From the NCBI RefSeq assembly GCF_016907835.1, contig NZ_JAFBCT010000001.1, forward strand, positions 558,001-622,000: a DNA stretch of 64,000 nucleotides, given 5' to 3'. Each line of letters opens with the position of its first letter. Position 1 is the first letter of the stretch. A program made the translations under genes and the position numbers. This DNA comes from Agromyces cerinus. GTDB lineage: Bacteria > Actinomycetota > Actinomycetes > Actinomycetales > Microbacteriaceae. Below are positions 43,168 through 52,658 of the stretch, piece after piece. Under the pieces are notes generated by a model. That model saw nothing but the letters and a program-made list of their open reading frames with translations. It searched no databases and had not been told where the DNA came from.

Positions 43168-44867
43168 TCAGGCCTCCTCTTCTTCTGCTTCGATGCCTCG
43201 GGACCACTCGTGTACCACGGGACCAGGTATGTCGGCGGTCCGGTGCGACATGAGTGGTCCGGGACCGAGGGCGGCGGCACCAGGCGACCGACGGATGCCG
43301 CGGCCGGGCGTCGCTCCGGTGAGCGCGCCGCCCGCGAGCACGGGCACACCGGCGACGAGCACATCGTCGATGCCGACCGCGAGCCCGAGCGGCTCCCCGT
43401 AGCTCGCGGTCGCGCGCACGGCATCGGGGTCGACGAGCACGAGGTCGGCGATGCGGCCCTCGCGTACCGCGCCGCGGTCGCCGAGCCCGAACCGGGCCGC
43501 CGCGCGCGAGGAGACGAGCGCCGCGGCATCCGCCCAGCCGAGCGCGACCTGCTCGCGCACGAGCATCGAGAGGAACCGCGCGAACGAGCCGCGCGCCCGC
43601 GGGTGCGGGTGGCGGCCGATGAAGATGCCGTCGGAGCCGCCGATGGCCGCCGGGTGCGACAGGATCTCCGCGAGCCCGGTATCGCTGCGTTCGTGCTGCA
43701 CGGCCATCACGGCGCCGACCTCGAGCCGCGAGGCGACGAGCACGTCGAGGGCGAAGTCGATCGCGTCGATCGAGGTGCCCGAGCGAGCGGATGCCTCGGC
43801 AGCCCCCTGCGCGATCGTGAGGCCGTGCGCCCAGTCGTACTCGGGCGCCGCGACATGGGCGAGCGTGAGCATCGACGGCCACTCCGGGCCGAGGCTCGCG
43901 GAGCGCGTGATCGTCGGGAACCACTCCCGGCGGAGCCGGGCGCGCGCCGCGGGGTCGGCGAGCTCGGCGACGACGTCGGCGGTGGGCTGCACGGTGAGGG
44001 TGGCGGGCAGGATCGGCATCGCGAGGATCGAGCAGCCGCGCGTGTACGGGTAGGCGTCGAAGGTCGCGTCGACGCCGGCGAGGTCGAGCTCGGCGACGAG
44101 CTCCCGCACGAGGTGCGGCTCGGCGTGGAAGTGCGAGACGTGCACGCGCGCACCCGAGCTGCGTGCGATCGCGGCCACCTCGGCGATGCCCGCGGCGGAG
44201 TTCGCCTCGTAGCCGCCGCGCATGTGCGAGACGTAGACGGCTCCCACTTCGGCGACGGGTGCCGCGAGGGCGGCGAGTTCCTCGGTGTCGGCGAAGATGC
44301 CCGGCACGTAGTCGAGCCCGTCGAGAGCCCGAGGGCGCCGTCGGCGAGGCCCTCGGCCACGAGGGCACGCATGCGGGCGAGCTCGGCGGGTGATGCGGCA
44401 TCCGTCGACCGACCCGAGACCACGAATCGCACGGTGCCCGCTGGCACGAGCGTGCCGGCGTTCACCGCGGTGGCGCCGTCGTAGGCGGCGAGCAGGGCGG
44501 CGACCCCGCCGCCGCGATAGCCCGGGTGGCCGCCGTTGATCGCGGCGAAGTACTCGGTGGCGTAGGCGCCGTCGCCCGGGGCGTACGAGACCCCGTCCTG
44601 GCCGCCGATGACGGTCGTGACGCCCTGGCGCAGCAGGGCGAGCTGCACGTCGGAGTCGAACAGCGCGCCGTCGGCGTGCGAGTGCGCGTCGACGAAGCCG
44701 GGCATGAGCAGCCGGCCGCGGCCGTCGACGAGGTGAGCGTCGCCGGTGTCGACGGAGCCCGCCGGCGCGATGCGAGCGATGCGCTCGCCGTCGACGAGCA
44801 CATCGGATGCCTCGGCGCCGACGCCGTCGGCATCGACGACGATCACGTCTCGGATGAGGATCGACAC
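43168..44867 (-). pseudogene. N-acyl-D-amino-acid deacylase (D-aminoacylase) family, frameshifted
   Basis: Two frames together encode one amidohydrolase of about 566 residues. The N-terminal part (from GTG 44867, with AGGAG upstream) has the metal motif PGFVDAHSHAD. It runs to GALGLSTG, then the frame shifts by one missing base near 44316, and the family continues in the next frame with DYVPGIFADTEEL, VSHMRGGYEAN, VHVSHFHAEP and GGSDGIFIGRHPHPRARGS, i.e. the second metal and catalytic residues. The intact family reads STGLDYVPG at the junction, so one C in a GGC-TCG context is absent. Either the gene is newly inactivated or this is a sequencing error. The last 45 residues, over the palindrome, are not family-like. 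The family removes acyl groups from D-amino acids or from related 2-amino acids. Confidence 0.85.
43201..43260. promoter_or_regulatory. Imperfect 24-bp-arm palindrome upstream of the IclR gene
   Basis: Arms of 24 bp match at 20 positions around a 12-bp centre: the outer nine bases GGACCACTC and GAGTGGTCC are perfect, TGT/ACA and CAC/GTG pair further in, and the inner GGACC/GGTCC closes the stem. It lies 34 bp before the IclR start and within the unconserved end of the upstream gene. It may be an IclR operator, an mRNA hairpin separating the genes, or both. Confidence 0.65.
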
Positions 44868-44875
44868 CGGGGCTC

Positions 44876-46138
44876 CTAGAAGAACGTGCGCACGAGCGCG
44901 ACCACCCGGTCGGAACCGCCGCCCTCGACGACCGGGATGAGGCGCCACTTGTCGAACGCCGTGCACGGGTGCGAGAGGCCGAGCGACACGACCTCGCCGA
45001 TGGCGAGATCGAGCGGGCCGTCGGCGCGGAGGTACGCGTGCTGGTCGTTGAGCGCGGTCACGGATGCCCCGGCGAGCTGCCGCTCGACGGCACCGGGTGC
45101 CTCGGCGACGCCGAACGGCACGGGCAGGCCCTCGTCGTAGGGGAAGTCGCGCTTGCCGCCGTCGAGCAGCGCGAGGCCCGGCTCGGGGTGCGAGACGACG
45201 CGGGCGTAGCCGCGCATCGCGGGCGTGAGCTCGCCGTCGATCGGCGAGATGCCGTGGTAGAAGCCGTCGTCGTGCAGGAGCGAGGCGCCCGAGCGGAGGA
45301 TCCAGCGGGTGCCGGTGCCCTCCTCGGCGATCGCGGGCGCGAACACCTCGGCGACCAGTTCCAGGTACGCGCTGCCGCCGGCGGTGACGATGAGCTCGCC
45401 GTCGGCGAGGCCGCGTACGGCCGCGTGCACCGCGAGCATCTCGGCGAGGTAGCCGCGCACGGCGTCGAGCACCGCGGGGGAGCGATCGTGGCCGAGGCTG
45501 CCCTCGTAGCCGGCGGTGCCCGCGAGCCGCAGCACTGGCGACGCGGCGACGCGCTCGGCGATGCGCACGGCCTCGTCGACGCCGCGAGCGCCCGTGCGGC
45601 CGCCGGCCCCGCCGAGCTCGACGAGGACGTCGATCGGGCGGGGGAGTGCGAGACCTGCGAGGCCGTGCTCCATCGCCTCGACGGTCTCGACCGAGTCGAC
45701 CCACGAGCGGAACGCGAAGTCGGGGTCGGCGAGTTCGCCGGCGATGAACGCGAGCGCGGCCGGCGCGACGAGCGTGTTCGCGAGCATGATCGAGGCGATG
45801 CCGAACGAGCGCGCCGTACGCACCTGTCCGGGGGTCGCGAGGGTGAGCCCGGTGGCGCCGGCGTCGAGCTGGAGCTGCCAGAGGGCCGGGGCCATCGTGG
45901 TCTTGCCGTGCGGCATGAGTTCGAGACCGCGATCGTCGCACCAGCCCTGGATCACCGAGGCGTTGTGCGCGAGCGCCCGCTCGTCGAGCGCGAGCAGCGG
46001 GGTCCAGAACTCGGCGAGCGCCGGTTCGGTCGCGAGGAACTCGCGCACCGTGAGTCCGTCGGCGCGGGCGGGCAGGCCCTTGTCTGCTGCGCTCAGCCGA
46101 TCGTCGGCGAGCGCTGCGAGTCGCGTCTGCAGCGGCAT
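44876..46138 (-). CDS. D-threonine-aldolase/D-serine-dehydratase-like PLP enzyme (possible D-glucosaminate dehydratase)
   Basis: A 420-residue fold-type III PLP enzyme of the metal-dependent DSD/D-threonine aldolase group. The PLP Lys is in LMPHGKTTMAP (about residue 74), preceded by LLALDERALAHNASVIQ; the C-terminal SLGLSHPCTAFDKW has the His and Cys (HPC) that hold zinc in D-serine dehydratase. Members cleave D-threonine, deaminate D-serine or, as I recall from Pseudomonas work, dehydrate D-glucosaminate to 2-keto-3-deoxygluconate. The last activity fits the neighbouring kinase and KDPG aldolase best. It is the first gene of the minus-strand unit, with GAGAGGGG before the ATG, and ends eight bases before the deacylase-like gene. 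Confidence 0.87.
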   Translation of the reverse strand: MPLQTRLAALADDRLSAADKGLPARADGLTVREFLATEPALAEFWTPLLALDERALAHNASVIQGWCDDRGLELMPHGKTTMAPALWQLQLDAGATGLTLATPGQVRTARSFGIASIMLANTLVAPAALAFIAGELADPDFAFRSWVDSVETVEAMEHGLAGLALPRPIDVLVELGGAGGRTGARGVDEAVRIAERVAASPVLRLAGTAGYEGSLGHDRSPAVLDAVRGYLAEMLAVHAAVRGLADGELIVTAGGSAYLELVAEVFAPAIAEEGTGTRWILRSGASLLHDDGFYHGISPIDGELTPAMRGYARVVSHPEPGLALLDGGKRDFPYDEGLPVPFGVAEAPGAVERQLAGASVTALNDQHAYLRADGPLDLAIGEVVSLGLSHPCTAFDKWRLIPVVEGGGSDRVVALVRTFF

Positions 46139-46210
46139 CCGGAACCCCTCTCGTGTTGCAGATGTTGCAACGTGTTTGCACTGAATCTGCACACCAGACA
46201 GCATAGGGGC
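46139..46210. promoter_or_regulatory. Divergent promoter region with repeated TTGCA words
   Basis: This 72-bp gap separates the divergent PLP-enzyme and kinase genes. It holds GTTGCAGATG, TGTTGCAAC (with the palindrome GTTGCAAC), GTTTGCACTG and ATCTGCAC: four TGCA-centred words spaced roughly one helical turn apart at 46156-46190. It must contain promoters for both directions and is a likely site for the local IclR regulator; a binding site is inferred, not proven. Confidence 0.6.
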
Positions 46211-47134
46211 GTGCCTGACAATCCGCTGCCCGAAGTCGTCGCCCTCGGCGAGACCATGGCGCTCGTCGCCCCCGCGCTCGCCGAGCCGCTCGAGACCGCC
46301 GACGAGTTCCGCGTCGACTCCGCCGGTGCCGAGGCGAATGTCGCCGCCCACCTCGCGGCCCTCGGTCGTCGCGCCGCTTGGGCGGGGCGACTCGGCGACG
46401 ATGCCCTCGGCCGGCGCGTCGCGCGGCACCTGCGCGACCGAGGCGTCGACACCCGCTGGGTCGAGACCGACGACGAGGCGCCGACGGGTGTCTACTTCAA
46501 GGATCCGGGTCGCGGCGTGCGGTACTACCGAGCAGGGTCGGCGGCCTCGCGCATGACGCCGTCCTTCCTCGACGGGCTCCCGCTCGACTCGGCGCGGGTC
46601 GTGCACGTGAGCGGCATCACGCCGGCGCTGTCCGCGAGCTGCGACGACCTCGTCGACGCGCTCGTCGGCCGGATCGCCGACTCGCCCGCGCTGCTGAGCT
46701 TCGACGTGAACCACCGCAGCGCTCTCTGGCAGGCCGGGGTCGCGGCCGGTCGGCTGCGCGAGCTCGCCTCCCGCGCCGACCTCGTGTTCGTGGGGCTCGA
46801 CGAGGCCGAGGCGCTCTGGGGCACCGAGACCCCCGAAGCGGTGCGGGCACTGCTGCCCGAGCCGGCGCTCCTGATCGTGAAGGACGGTGCGATCGCGGCC
46901 ACGGAGTTCCGCGACGGTGCGGACTCCGCGCCGACCCGGGTGCCGGCGAGGTCCGTGGAGGTCGTCGAGGCCGTGGGTGCCGGTGACGCCTTCGCGGCGG
47001 GCTATCTCGCGTCGCTGCTCAACGGAGGCGACGCGAGCGAACGCCTCGCCGCCGGACATGCCCGAGCCGTCACCGTGCTCGGCGACACCGCCGACTTCCC
47101 CCGCGCCGAAACCACCACGAGGAGCACCCGATGA
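46211..47134 (+). CDS. PfkB-family kinase, probable 2-keto-3-deoxygluconate kinase
   Basis: A 307-residue ribokinase-fold sugar kinase. The start EVVALGETMALVAP is the pattern of 2-dehydro-3-deoxygluconokinases, an AGAEANVAAHLAALG motif follows, and the C-terminal VEAVGAGDAFAAGYL carries the catalytic Asp and anion hole. It should phosphorylate 2-keto-3-deoxygluconate to KDPG with ATP. Its stop overlaps the KDPG aldolase gene by ATGA, which supports this substrate strongly. The GTG start is preceded by a modest AGGGGC. It is transcribed divergently from the PLP enzyme. Confidence 0.9.
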   Translation: MPDNPLPEVVALGETMALVAPALAEPLETADEFRVDSAGAEANVAAHLAALGRRAAWAGRLGDDALGRRVARHLRDRGVDTRWVETDDEAPTGVYFKDPGRGVRYYRAGSAASRMTPSFLDGLPLDSARVVHVSGITPALSASCDDLVDALVGRIADSPALLSFDVNHRSALWQAGVAAGRLRELASRADLVFVGLDEAEALWGTETPEAVRALLPEPALLIVKDGAIAATEFRDGADSAPTRVPARSVEVVEAVGAGDAFAAGYLASLLNGGDASERLAAGHARAVTVLGDTADFPRAETTTRSTR

Positions 47135-47742
47135 CCACCATCAGCAACGCCGAGTTCGACGAGATCTTCGAGGGGAAGCCGCTCATGGCGATCTTCCGGG
47201 GCATGGGCGTCGAGCGGAGCCTCGAGCTCGCCGAGCGGGCATGGGGCCTCGGAATCGACGTGGTCGAGCTGCCGATCCAGACCGAGGCCGACCTCGAGGC
47301 GCTGCGCGTCGTCGCGGCGGCGGGGCGGGCCGCCGGTCGCCTCGTGGGAGCGGGCACCGTCGTGTCGGTGCGGCATGTCGAGCTCGCGGCATCCGCCGGC
47401 GCGGCCTTCACCGTGAGTCCCGGCTTCGATCCCGTCGTCTCGCGCGCCTCGGCGCAGGCCGGATTGCCGCCGATGCCGGGCGTCGCGACCGCGACCGAGG
47501 TGCAGGCCGCGATGGCTTCGGGCCTCACCTGGTTGAAGGCGTTCCCGGCGTCGCTCCTCGGCCCGGCGTGGTTCCCGGCGATGGCCGGCCCGTTCCCCGC
47601 CGCCCGCTTCGTCGCCACCGGCGGCATGGACGCCTCGAACGCGGGGGAGTTCCTTGCGCGAGGCGTGCGCGCGGTCGCCGTCGGGACGGCGCTCGAGGAC
47701 CCGACGCAGTTGCCGGCCCTCGCCGCCCTGCTCGCCGAGTAG
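47131..47742 (+). CDS. eda: KDPG (2-keto-3-deoxy-6-phosphogluconate/KHG) aldolase
   Basis: A 203-residue class I aldolase of the KDPG/KHG family. LMAIFRGMGVERSLEL matches the usual PVIRG start, DVVELPIQTEADLEAL carries the Glu, GTVVSVRHVELAASAGAAF the next strand, and the Schiff-base Lys is in TWLKAFPAS (about residue 133), followed by FVATGGMDASN. It splits KDPG to pyruvate and glyceraldehyde 3-phosphate. Translation is coupled to the kinase. A strong hairpin ends the unit 22 bp later. Confidence 0.93.
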   Translation: MTTISNAEFDEIFEGKPLMAIFRGMGVERSLELAERAWGLGIDVVELPIQTEADLEALRVVAAAGRAAGRLVGAGTVVSVRHVELAASAGAAFTVSPGFDPVVSRASAQAGLPPMPGVATATEVQAAMASGLTWLKAFPASLLGPAWFPAMAGPFPAARFVATGGMDASNAGEFLARGVRAVAVGTALEDPTQLPALAALLAE

Positions 47743-47763
47743 CCGGGCGTTCGAGCGATCGAA

Positions 47764-47800
47764 GCGCGGTGCCGACCTGGTCGGCACCGCGCTTTCGTCG
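47764..47800 (+). terminator. Intrinsic terminator after the KDPG aldolase gene
   Basis: GCGCGGTGCCGA and TCGGCACCGCGC form a perfect 12-bp stem with a CCTGG loop, followed by TTTCGTCGTC. This is a good GC-rich terminator for a high-GC genome and separates the kinase-aldolase unit from the ABC transporter operon. Confidence 0.8.
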
Positions 47801-47837
47801 TCTCCGGGCCGAAACGCGTGGGAAACGCGGCTGGAAC

Positions 47838-47880
47838 AGAAACTGAATGACTTGTTTCTAGTTACTATCTTTTCTGTTAG
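47838..47880 (+). promoter_or_regulatory. Promoter and operator of the ABC transporter operon
   Basis: AGAAAC (47838-47843) and GTTTCT (47854-47859) form a perfect inverted repeat over 10 bp, with flanking AAC/GTT nearly extending it. TTGTTT (47853-47858) and TGTTAG (47875-47880) may be -35 and -10 elements. The word ATCTTTTCTG (47867-47876) recurs almost exactly upstream of the ROK gene. This is unusually AT-rich for the window and is the likely ROK-controlled promoter. Confidence 0.6.
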
Positions 47881-47970
47881 GGTCGCTTCCAGTACGCGTG
47901 AGCACCGAGATCCTGCACGCGGCGAACTGCACCACCTTCCACGCAACGAAGCACGAGAGGAATGCCGGAG

Positions 47971-49635
47971 ATGACTCGAACCAAACGCTCCTTCGCGGTG
48001 GCACTCGCCGCCGGAGCGGCCGCGATCGCCCTGGGAATGACCGGATGCACCCCGTCGGCAGGAGGGGGCGGCGACGACGCCTCTGTCCTCCGCGTCTGGG
48101 CGGGCAGCGCCACCCCGATCAACAACAACTTCAACCCGTTCGCCGTCGACACGGCCGTGCACGCGACGTTCGGCGTGATCTACGAGCCGCTGTTCTTCTT
48201 CAACCAGCTCTCGGCCGATGCGCCCGTCGGGCTCATCGGCGACAGCTACGAGTACAGCGAAGACGGCCGCACGCTCACCGTCACGATCAAGCCCGACCTC
48301 AAGTGGAGCGACGGCGACGACCTCACCGCCGACGATGTCGCCTTCACCTTCGGGTACGGCTCGAACAAGTCCGAGCAGTTCGTCTCGGCCGAGGCGACCG
48401 ACGCCACCACCGTCGTGGTCACCTACACCGAACCGCAGTTCACGAGCGCCTCGCTCACGCTCGGTTCGACGTACATCATCCCCGAGCACATCTGGGCCGA
48501 CATCGACGACTTCATGGCCGAGACGAACCCCGAGCCCGTCGGCTCCGGCCCGTACGTGCTGAAGAGCTTCTCCGATGCGGCCTACACGGTCGAGGCGAAC
48601 GAGCTCTTCCGCGACGGCGCGCCCGCCGTGACCGAGGTGCAGTACCTCGGCCTCGACTCGAACCAGTCGTCGCAAGACCTCCTGACGACCGGCAAGATCG
48701 ACTGGGTCGGCCAGTTCATCGCGAACCCCGACGCCGTCACCGGCGAGGGGAACATCACGACGCTGAACCTCCAGCAGGACCCGACGACGATCACGACCTG
48801 CGCGAACGCCGATCTCGGGTGCGAGGGTGCGCAGACCGACCCGGCCGTGCGCCAGGCGATCGACGTCGCGATCGACCGCGCAACGATCGCCGACAAGGCC
48901 TTCGCCGGACTCGCGGGCGAGTCCTCGCCGTCGTTCACCCTCCAGCCGCGCGATGAGCAGTGGCTGAGCGACCCCGAGCTCGCGACGAGCCCGCAGGCGG
49001 CGAACGCGGCAGAGGCGGGCGCGATCCTCGAGGCCGCCGGCTACACGAAGGATGCCGACGGGTTCTACGGCACGGGCGGCACGGCCTTCGAGATCGACCT
49101 GTTCTCGCCCGACGGCTGGACCGACTACAACGACGCGGCCAAGCTCATCTCCGAGCAGGCCGCCGATGCGGGCATCCGCATCAACGCCCGCACCGTCTCC
49201 GACGCCGAGTACTGGACGCCGATCCAGTCGGGCGACTTCCAGATGGCGCTCTACGGCCTCACGCAGAGCCTCGTCGCCGACCCGTACTCGAACTACCACG
49301 AGTACTTCGCCGGCACCTCGACCGCGAAGGTCGGCGAGACCCCGCTCGTCGGCCAGAACTACGCGCGCTACTCGAACCCGGTCGTCGACGGGGCCGTGCT
49401 CGCGGCCGGCGCGACGCAGGACGTCGCGACGAAGCAGGCGGCCTACGCGACCATCCAGGCCGAGATCGCACGCGACCTCCCGTACATCCCGGTGGTGCTG
49501 AACGCCTCGCAGTCGTTCTTCAACACCGAGAAGTTCAGCGGATGGCCGAGCGAGGGCGACCTGTACGCCGCGCCGCTGCCGTACCTGGCGGTGGCCAACG
49601 CGGTCGTGCTCTCGCACCTCACCCCGGCGAAGTAG
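47971..49635 (+). CDS. ABC transporter substrate-binding lipoprotein (family 5, Opp/Dpp type)
   Basis: A 554-residue extracellular binding protein anchored by lipid: basic n-region MTRTKRSF, hydrophobic core and lipobox GMTGC with Cys at about residue 25, then a Gly-rich tether. The mature protein follows family-5 order: PINNNFNPFAVDTAV, VIYEPLFFFNQ, TVTIKPDLKWSDGDDLTADDV (in pieces), GSGPYVLKSF and a long C-terminal lobe. Family 5 binds peptides, nickel or, in several clades, oligosaccharides such as cello- and xylo-oligomers. The downstream glycosidase and kinase point to a sugar. ATG 47971 is chosen for AGAGGA nine bases upstream; ATG 47962 overlaps that site. Confidence 0.92.
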   Translation: MTRTKRSFAVALAAGAAAIALGMTGCTPSAGGGGDDASVLRVWAGSATPINNNFNPFAVDTAVHATFGVIYEPLFFFNQLSADAPVGLIGDSYEYSEDGRTLTVTIKPDLKWSDGDDLTADDVAFTFGYGSNKSEQFVSAEATDATTVVVTYTEPQFTSASLTLGSTYIIPEHIWADIDDFMAETNPEPVGSGPYVLKSFSDAAYTVEANELFRDGAPAVTEVQYLGLDSNQSSQDLLTTGKIDWVGQFIANPDAVTGEGNITTLNLQQDPTTITTCANADLGCEGAQTDPAVRQAIDVAIDRATIADKAFAGLAGESSPSFTLQPRDEQWLSDPELATSPQAANAAEAGAILEAAGYTKDADGFYGTGGTAFEIDLFSPDGWTDYNDAAKLISEQAADAGIRINARTVSDAEYWTPIQSGDFQMALYGLTQSLVADPYSNYHEYFAGTSTAKVGETPLVGQNYARYSNPVVDGAVLAAGATQDVATKQAAYATIQAEIARDLPYIPVVLNASQSFFNTEKFSGWPSEGDLYAAPLPYLAVANAVVLSHLTPAK

Positions 49636-49685
49636 GCCGCCGGTCCCATGGAACGAACCCTTCCGAACTCGAGGACGGCAGTGGC

Positions 49686-50690
49686 ATGAGCTTCTACCTT
49701 CGGCGGGTCGCCTTCTACCTGGTGACCCTCTGGGCGGCGATCTCGCTCAACTTCCTGCTCCCGCGGCTCCTGCCGGGCGACCCCGCCGCCATCATGCTCG
49801 GCAAACTCCGGCGCGCCAGCGGCGGGCGCCCGCTCTCCGAGGAGACGATCGAGGCGATCACCTCGATCCTCGGCGCCGGGAAGGACATGTCCCTCTGGGA
49901 CCAGTACGTGGCGTACTGGGGCCGGCTGCTTCAGGGAGACCTCGGCGTCTCCTCCACGAGGTATCCGGCCTCGGTCGCCGATCTCATCGCGGCGGCCCTG
50001 CCGTGGACGATCATCCTGGTCGGTGTCGCGACCGTCATCTCCTTCCTGCTCGGCATCATCGTCGGCGCATGGGTGGGGTGGCGGCGCGGCACCGCGCTCG
50101 ACCACCTGGTGCCGGTCACCACGGTCTTCCAGTCCATCCCGTACTTCTGGCTCGCCCTCGTGCTCGTCGCGGTGTTCTCGGTGCAGCTGGGCTGGTTCCC
50201 GATCGTCGGCGGGTACGACGTCTTCGAGTTCCCGGCCGGCCCCGAGCCCACCTGGGCGTTCGTCGGCAGCGCGATCTACCACGCCATCCTCCCGGCGACC
50301 ACGATCGTGCTCTCGTCGGTCGGCGGCTGGCTCCTCGGCATGCGCAACATGATGGTGTCGACGATGTCGGAGGACTACGTCGTCACCGCCGAGGCGAAGG
50401 GGCTCACGCCGCGCCGGGTGCGCACGAGGTACGCCTCGCGCAACGCCGCCATCCCGAGCCTCGCCGGGTTCGGCATCGCCCTCGGCTTCGTCGTCGCCGG
50501 CTCCATCGTCATGGAGCAGGTGTTCAGCTACCCGGGCATCGGCAAGCTCATGATCCAGGCGGTGCAGGGCCTCGACTACGCGCTCATGCAGGGCGTCTTC
50601 CTCGTGATCACGCTCACCGTGCTGGCCGCCAACTTCTTCATGGACCTCATCTACGGCTTCATCGACCCGAGGGTGCGACACAATGGATGA
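49686..50690 (+). CDS. ABC transporter permease (OppB/DppB type)
   Basis: A 334-residue inner-membrane permease with six helices. The first helix FYLVTLWAAISLNFLLPRLLPGDPA is the DppB pattern, and the EAA loop DYVVTAEAKGLTPRRVRTRYASRNA (in pieces) lies at about 235-260, where it docks the ATPase. FSYPGIGKLMIQAV near residue 280 is also typical. It pairs with the next gene to form the channel. It starts 50 bp after the binding-protein gene with GAGGA upstream and overlaps the next gene by eight bases. Confidence 0.93.
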   Translation: MSFYLRRVAFYLVTLWAAISLNFLLPRLLPGDPAAIMLGKLRRASGGRPLSEETIEAITSILGAGKDMSLWDQYVAYWGRLLQGDLGVSSTRYPASVADLIAAALPWTIILVGVATVISFLLGIIVGAWVGWRRGTALDHLVPVTTVFQSIPYFWLALVLVAVFSVQLGWFPIVGGYDVFEFPAGPEPTWAFVGSAIYHAILPATTIVLSSVGGWLLGMRNMMVSTMSEDYVVTAEAKGLTPRRVRTRYASRNAAIPSLAGFGIALGFVVAGSIVMEQVFSYPGIGKLMIQAVQGLDYALMQGVFLVITLTVLAANFFMDLIYGFIDPRVRHNG

Positions 50691-51770
50691 CTCCCAGCCC
50701 ACCCTCGATCGCGCCGACGACGCCTACGCCACCGGCGACGACGCGCCGTTCCAGTCGCCCGTCTCCGCCGAGGCGGTGCGCGAGACGACCCGCGAGGCGA
50801 CCGCCACCGCCGCGGTCGCGGCAGCACGTGCGACGCGCGGCGGCCGGTTCCGGCACATCCTGCCGAGCCGCTCCGGCAAGCTCATCACCGGCGTCGTGAT
50901 CGTCGGCCTCATCACACTGTTCGGCATCTTCGGCCCGATGATCGCCCAGCCGCCCCGCGACTCGAGCAACGAGGCCCTGCAGCCGCCGTCGGCCGAGCAC
51001 TGGCTCGGCACGACCAAGCTCGGCTACGACGTGTTCTCGCAGCTCGCCTGGGGCACGCAGGGCTCGCTCTTCATCGGCCTCGTCGCCGGCCTCGTCGCCC
51101 TCTTCCTCGCCGTCGTCTTCGGCGTGTTCGCCGGCTACTTCGGCGGCGTGCTCGACGAGGTGCTCACGCTCTTCACGAACATCGTGCTCGTCATCCCCGG
51201 CCTGCCCGTCGTCATGGTGATCGCCGCCTACGTGCAGACCGCCGAGGGCCTCGGGCCGCTGGCCCGAAGCTCCCTCCTCGTCGCACTCGTGCTCGGCATC
51301 ACGGGCTGGGCGGGCTCCGCCGTGGTGCTGCGAGCCCAGGCGCGCTCACTGCGCACCCGCGAGTACGTCGCCGCGGCCCGTGTCGCGGGCGAGAAGCCCG
51401 GGCGCATCATCTTCGTCGAGATCCTGCCGAACCTCGTGCCGCTGCTCGCGGCCCAGTTCATCTTCGGCGTCATCTTCGCGGTGCTCGGCGAGGCCGGCCT
51501 CTCGTACCTCGGCCTCGGGCCGACCGGGTCGATCACCCTCGGCACGATGCTGAACGACGCCCAGACGGGGCAGGCCGTCGGCACCGGCGCCTGGTGGTGG
51601 TTCGTGCCCCCTGGCCTCATCATCGCCGCGCTCGGCGCCGGACTCTCCCTCATCAACTTCGCGATCGACGAGGTCGTGAACCCGAAGCTCAGGCTCGCGC
51701 CTGAGAACGCGAAGCGCCAGCGCCGGGCCGCGAAGGCAGGCAAGGGCGTCGCCGACGCCGGAGCATTCGC

Positions 51771-51774
<4 letters not shown>
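50683..51774 (+). CDS. ABC transporter permease (OppC/DppC type)
   Basis: A 363-residue permease with a long cytoplasmic N-terminus (about 65 residues, Ala/Thr/Glu-rich, not conserved) followed by six helices. HWLGTTKLGYDVFSQLAWGTQGSL is the DppC hallmark (seen in pieces), and the EAA loop TREYVAAARVAGEKPGRI lies near 225-240. GEAGLSYLGLGPTGSITLG follows. It forms the second half of the membrane channel. ATGA overlap leads into the ATPase gene. Confidence 0.93.

Positions 51775-52654
<880 letters not shown>

Positions 52655-52658
<4 letters not shown>

Noticed and set aside
47002..49617. An 871-codon minus-strand open frame opposite kinase, aldolase and binding protein
   Set aside because: Arg/Val/Gly/Asp-rich shadow coding that crosses a terminator and a promoter of the plus strand.
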